From assembly GCA_964423545.1 (NCBI GenBank), contig CAYRFV010000214.1, positions 1-9,919 on the forward strand: a DNA stretch of 9,919 nucleotides. The letters run 5' to 3'. The position numbers were made by a program, and so were the translations under genes. The DNA is from JALOOE01 sp964423545. Its GTDB lineage: Bacteria; Chloroflexota; Anaerolineae; CG2-30-64-16. Below are positions 7,205 through 9,919 of this stretch, in pieces. The notes below the pieces were generated by a model. The model was given only the letters and a program-made list of their open reading frames with translations. It made no database searches and was not told the origin of the DNA. The first letter of the stretch is position 1; each line of letters opens with the position of its first letter.

Positions 7205-8335
7205 TCACCGCGGCCAGTTCCCATAGGTCAGCGCCTCCGGCTTGCACACTTCGACGCACAATCCGCAATACCGGCAGCGGTCTTCGAGCAGGATCTGCTT
7301 CAGATCGGGCGACTTCGGTTTATCGCCTTCCATTTCTCGCGCATCATACGGACAGAGCACGACGCAGAGGTCGCACTTCGTGCACTTCCGCGGCTCGAAC
7401 TCGAACGTGAGCGGCGCCGTATCCTCCTGAGCGTGCAGATGCTTGAGCGCCGCACCCCGCAAATCCGCCAGGCGCGCATGCTGGTGGGCATCCAGCCAGG
7501 CGCCCAACGCCTTGTGCGTGCGCTCGAACCATTCGAGGCCGCGCAGCAGCGGACCGGTGCACACCCCGAGCGCATTCGCGCCGACCATCGTCATCTCGAC
7601 CGCATCCTCGGCCTGGATGATGCCGCCAGTGCCCACGATCGGCGCGCCGAAACGGATCGCCAGCTCTGAGACGACGGCCTGGGCGACAGGCCGGATCGCC
7701 GCACCCGACATCCATGCCCGGTTTCCCGCGCCCCCGATAGTGGGTTGGCCCGTCTCGATATCGATCTGCAGTGTCGGTCCGATAGAATCGATGGCCGTGA
7801 AGCCGTTCGCGCCGGCCCGCAGCGCGGCTTCGGCAGCGGGATACAAGTCGTCTCCCCAGTTGAAGGTGAGCTTGGCCAGGATGGGCAGATCGGTCCGCTC
7901 GCGCACGGCGCGCACCAGCCCGACAATGGTGTCCTTGGTGTACGCCACACATTCGATCGCATCCACAACCCCAGTGGCCGCCACCGGGCCGGCGATCACC
8001 TCACCCTCGGCGGGCGTATGGCCGATGCTGGCGATGAGTGCGCCGGGGTGGCCAGCCATGGCCGGCAGCTCCCGCGCGACCCACTGCTCCCACGACAGGT
8101 CGGCCCACTTCTCCGTGTTGAACAGCGTGGCCCGCAGGTTGGACGACCTCGGGACCACCATGTGCGGCGTTGGGTTGATGGCCGGCTCCAGCCGCAGCGT
8201 CTTGGTTGTGACGCCTCCCGCGCCGGCGCGATACGCCTCCCACAGACCCGTGGCATCGTATGACAGCGGTCCTGACGCCAGGATGAAGGGAGACGGCATC
8301 TCGACGTTGAAGAGCGTAGTTGTCAGTTCAGCCAA
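7205..8335 (-). CDS. PreA/dihydroorotate dehydrogenase-like protein with C-terminal 2x[4Fe-4S] ferredoxin domain
   Basis: A 376-residue protein: an FMN TIM barrel (about 1-300) and a ferredoxin tail. FMN-barrel signs are ILASGP (18-23), TTKTLRLEP with Lys45, AKLTFN (154-159), IDIETGQP (191-198), IVGTGGI (233-239) and CTGPLLRG (259-266). The tail has two CX2CX2CX3C motifs: Cys318/321/324/328 and Cys354/357/360/364. This architecture matches the PreA subunit of NAD-dependent dihydropyrimidine dehydrogenase. Unlike true PreA/DHOD, the strand at 125-135 reads DAIECVAYTKD and passes straight into the next helix. The usual Asn-x-Ser-Cys-Pro loop with the catalytic Cys seems absent, so ordinary pyrimidine reduction is doubtful. 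It starts at TTG with a GAGGAG site 6 nt upstream. No PreT partner is seen in the window. Confidence 0.82.
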   Translation of the reverse strand: MAELTTTLFNVEMPSPFILASGPLSYDATGLWEAYRAGAGGVTTKTLRLEPAINPTPHMVVPRSSNLRATLFNTEKWADLSWEQWVARELPAMAGHPGALIASIGHTPAEGEVIAGPVAATGVVDAIECVAYTKDTIVGLVRAVRERTDLPILAKLTFNWGDDLYPAAEAALRAGANGFTAIDSIGPTLQIDIETGQPTIGGAGNRAWMSGAAIRPVAQAVVSELAIRFGAPIVGTGGIIQAEDAVEMTMVGANALGVCTGPLLRGLEWFERTHKALGAWLDAHQHARLADLRGAALKHLHAQEDTAPLTFEFEPRKCTKCDLCVVLCPYDAREMEGDKPKSPDLKQILLEDRCRYCGLCVEVCKPEALTYGNWPR

Positions 8336-8341
8336 TGGATT

Positions 8342-8347
8342 CTCCTC
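8342..8347 (-). promoter_or_regulatory. Ribosome binding site that fixes a TTG start
   Basis: GAGGAG on the minus strand stands 6 nt before the TTG at 8335. No ATG or GTG at this spacing competes, and the residues after the TTG (AELTTTLFNVEMPSPFILAS) match the expected N-terminal strand of the DHOD-like barrel. This supports TTG as the real start. Confidence 0.75.
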
Positions 8348-8392
8348 GGTTCGCGCCGCGGCCGGCGCCCGCTCGATAGCGCCGCGCCCTCT

Positions 8393-9718
8393 TCACCACA
8401 GGCGTTCGGTCGCCTGATGCACCCTGGCGCGCTGCGCCGCCTCATCGACTCCCAGCACGCAGCCTTCTCGCACCCGCACCTGACCTGCGACCATCACCAT
8501 TCGCACATGAGCATGGTTGCGATAGAGCAGCAGTTGGTCGTAGAGGTTGCCGGCGCTGGCCGGGGTAGGGAAACTGGCGTCGATGAGCTGCAAGTCGGCC
8601 TGCCAGCCCGGCGCCAGCCGGCCGACGCGCGCCAGGCCGAGCGCACGCGCGCCGCCTTCCGTTGCCAGGCGCCAGACCTCACGAGCGGGCATCACTCGCG
8701 GGTCCTGCCGGTGCGCCTTATGGATCAGGAACGCCCCGCGCATCACTTCGAAGAAATCGGTGATATACCCATCGCTGCCCAGGCCTACGGTCACGCCTGC
8801 GGCCACCAGATCGGGCGCCGGTGCGACGCCGCCGCCAACCTCACAGTTAGAGAGCGGCATGTGAGTCACGCGGACGCCCCGGCGTGCGATGATATCGATC
8901 TCGGCGGGCGTAAGCTGCACGCACTGCGAGGCCAGCATGGCCGGTCCTGCCACCCCCAGCCACTCATAGTATTCGAACGGACGCAGCCCATAGCGCCTCA
9001 GCGCCTGCTCCGGCTCATAGACCCCCTCGGAGACGTGCATGTGGACCAACGCGCCTTCAGCGGCGGCCATCTCGAACGCCTGCCGGATGAAAGCCGAGTT
9101 ACAGGTGAAGGTGGTATGGTAGCACATCAGGCCAGAGACGAGACCGTTGCTCTCTCGACTGAGTCGCTCGCAGACGCGCATGAATTCCAGGTTCTCAGCC
9201 AGGCCCAACTGCCCGTTCTCGCGGCTCAGGCGCTCAGTCGCTTCGAACGAAAGGATGCCGCGGACGCCGCGCGCCCGCACAACCTCCGCCTGCGCCGCGA
9301 GACAGCCAGGGATGGCATGCGGTCCTTCGGTGCAGTCATAGAAGCTGGTGATGCCGCTGCGCAGCATGTGGGTCAGGTTGAGATCGGTCGCGGCGCAGAT
9401 CATCTCCGCATCCAGCCGGTCTTCCACCAGCGGCCACCAGAAATCGACAAGAAAAGGCCAGAAGCCGGAAGGGGCTCTATCGAGAGGGATGCCGTGGGCC
9501 AGCATTCCGTAAAGGTGGGTGTGCGCATCGACAAAGCCGGGCGCGAGCGCCTGCTCTTGCGCCGCAAGCTGGACATCGGACGGATACAGCCGTCGCAGCT
9601 CGTCGTTCGGCGCGACCGCAGCTACGGTGTCGCCGACTACGCGCACGCCCCAGCCCGGTTTCGGCGCAGCGCCGGGGATGTCGATCAGCCAGTCGGGCAG
9701 AATAAGGACGCCGGTCAT
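8393..9718 (-). CDS. ssnA: SsnA-like amidohydrolase (AtzB/TrzN/guanine deaminase superfamily)
   Basis: A 441-residue amidohydrolase with an N-terminal beta-sandwich strand, a TIM barrel and a C-terminal sandwich return (GWQADLQLID). Metal residues: His66 and His68 (DAHTHLYG), His228 with Glu231 (HMHVSEG) and Asp316 (GLGSDG). Features shared with E. coli SsnA as remembered include the FWWP block at 93-96, SFEATERLSRENG at 157-169, DFFEVMRGAFLIHK at 321-334 and the FPTP segment at 383-386. Where SsnA and guanine or s-triazine deaminases have a catalytic His (as in VAHGLYL), this protein reads ASQCVQL, with Gln265. It starts at ATG with a perfect AGGAGG site, 18 bp after the hydantoinase stop. 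Likely a hydrolase or deaminase of a nitrogen heterocycle, with altered chemistry or weak activity possible. Confidence 0.85.
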   Translation of the reverse strand: MTGVLILPDWLIDIPGAAPKPGWGVRVVGDTVAAVAPNDELRRLYPSDVQLAAQEQALAPGFVDAHTHLYGMLAHGIPLDRAPSGFWPFLVDFWWPLVEDRLDAEMICAATDLNLTHMLRSGITSFYDCTEGPHAIPGCLAAQAEVVRARGVRGILSFEATERLSRENGQLGLAENLEFMRVCERLSRESNGLVSGLMCYHTTFTCNSAFIRQAFEMAAAEGALVHMHVSEGVYEPEQALRRYGLRPFEYYEWLGVAGPAMLASQCVQLTPAEIDIIARRGVRVTHMPLSNCEVGGGVAPAPDLVAAGVTVGLGSDGYITDFFEVMRGAFLIHKAHRQDPRVMPAREVWRLATEGGARALGLARVGRLAPGWQADLQLIDASFPTPASAGNLYDQLLLYRNHAHVRMVMVAGQVRVREGCVLGVDEAAQRARVHQATERLW

Positions 9719-9724
9719 CGACTG

Positions 9725-9730
9725 CCTCCT
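9725..9730 (-). promoter_or_regulatory. Ribosome binding site of the SsnA-like gene
   Basis: A perfect AGGAGG on the minus strand lies 6 nt before the ATG at 9718. It sits in the 18-bp gap after the hydantoinase stop codon and confirms the chosen start. Confidence 0.85.
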
Positions 9731-9736
9731 GCGGTG

Positions 9737-9919
9737 TCACATGCCACGGGCCCGGCGGCGCAGGAATCGCCCGCGCCCCGACCGGCCGGTGAATTCGCCA
9801 TCCCGGGCGATCACTTCCCCGCGCGATATCGTCACGACAGGCCACCCGGCCAGACGAAAGCCTTCGTAGGGCGTGTAGTCGCAGTGCTCATGCAGCCGGA
9901 TGCCAGCGGGAGTCTGGCG
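9737..9919 (-). CDS. hyuA: Hydantoinase/dihydropyrimidinase, C-terminal fragment (N-terminus beyond the window)
   Basis: Only the last 60 residues and the TGA are in the window; the start lies to the right. The translation includes HEHCDYTPYEGFRLAGWP (residues 10-27 of the fragment), SRGEVIARDGEF (32-43) and RSGRGRFLRR (46-55). The DYTPYEG block, the GWPV strand and the GRGRFL end are characteristic of the C-terminal beta-sandwich of D-hydantoinase, dihydropyrimidinase and E. coli HyuA. The family opens hydantoin or dihydropyrimidine rings to N-carbamoyl amino acids. The metal and catalytic residues are outside the window, so activity cannot be judged. It lies 18 bp upstream of the SsnA-like gene in the same direction. 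It agrees with the hyuA-ssnA-ygeY neighbourhood known from E. coli, which raises confidence in the short match. Confidence 0.8.
   Translation of the reverse strand, partial: RQTPAGIRLHEHCDYTPYEGFRLAGWPVVTISRGEVIARDGEFTGRSGRGRFLRRRARGM

Larger units (their letters stand above)
1..9919 (-). other. Single co-directional gene cluster, probably one operon
   Basis: Nine genes run in one direction. From right to left the junctions are 18, 57, 52, 86, 2 and 5 bp gaps, a 14-bp overlap, a 36-bp gap and a 14-bp overlap. None of the gaps holds a recognisable T-tailed hairpin or a divergent gene. The promoter must lie to the right of 9919, and the end must lie to the left of position 1. No regulator or transporter is visible inside the window. 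Confidence 0.7.

Noticed and set aside
7153..7224. Upstream in-frame extension of the YgeY-like gene (ATG at 7224)
   Set aside because: It overlaps the PreA-like stop and adds a 24-residue Gly/Ser-rich stretch. YgeY homologues begin just before the DLISFTRSLI segment.
1..9919. Selenoprotein, CRISPR, tRNA or insertion sequence
   Set aside because: No in-frame TGA with following homology, no repeat-spacer pattern, no cloverleaf and no transposase or terminal inverted repeats were seen. The selenium link rests only on gene-family neighbourhood.

Overview
This is a dense, GC-rich bacterial window. All nine recognisable genes lie on the minus strand and read from the right edge to the left edge. 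Seven are complete and one is cut at each end. The largest gap is 86 bp (5915-6000), and several junctions are 2-5 bp gaps or 14-bp overlaps. No stretch over 300 bp lacks a gene. I see no internal terminator, divergent promoter, tRNA, rRNA, CRISPR array or mobile element. The simplest reading is one long catabolic operon that starts upstream of the right edge and continues past position 1. High G+C, strong Shine-Dalgarno sites (AGGAGG, GAGGAG, G-runs) and a TTG start are typical of a high-GC bacterium. Chloroflexota or a similar lineage would fit, but the sequence alone does not settle the phylum.

Right section (7152-9919 and 6001-7152), in transcription order: the C-terminus of a hydantoinase/dihydropyrimidinase; an SsnA-like amidohydrolase; a PreA/dihydroorotate-dehydrogenase-like TIM barrel with two 4Fe-4S clusters; and a YgeY-like M20 metallohydrolase. 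Hydantoinase, SsnA and YgeY are neighbours in the Escherichia coli ygeW-ygeX-ygeY-hyuA-ygfK-ssnA-ygfM-xdhD region, which is linked by co-occurrence to selenium-dependent purine/hydantoin metabolism. This block therefore looks like a nucleobase or cyclic-ureide degradation module. Two of its members deviate at the active site. The SsnA-like protein has Gln where a catalytic His is expected, and the PreA-like protein appears to lack the usual Asn-x-Ser-Cys-Pro catalytic loop.

Middle section (2800-5914): an FGGY-family carbohydrate kinase, a class I DeoC/LacD/FbaB-LsrF-type aldolase and a NagD-type HAD phosphatase, packed almost without gaps. This gives a phosphorylate, cleave, dephosphorylate logic for a sugar-like substrate.

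Left section (1-2813): a DAO-family FAD oxidoreductase, a small 2Fe-2S protein and a pyridine-nucleotide-disulfide-type FAD protein with a C-terminal Cys cluster. These correspond to the three subunits of HcnABC / opine oxidase / D-hydroxyproline dehydrogenase-type amino acid dehydrogenases, here in the order C-A-B.

Together the operon may break down an N-containing heterocycle or conjugate that yields both an amino acid, oxidised by the trimeric dehydrogenase, and a sugar-like part, handled by kinase and aldolase. The individual families are well supported. The shared pathway and the substrate are inference.
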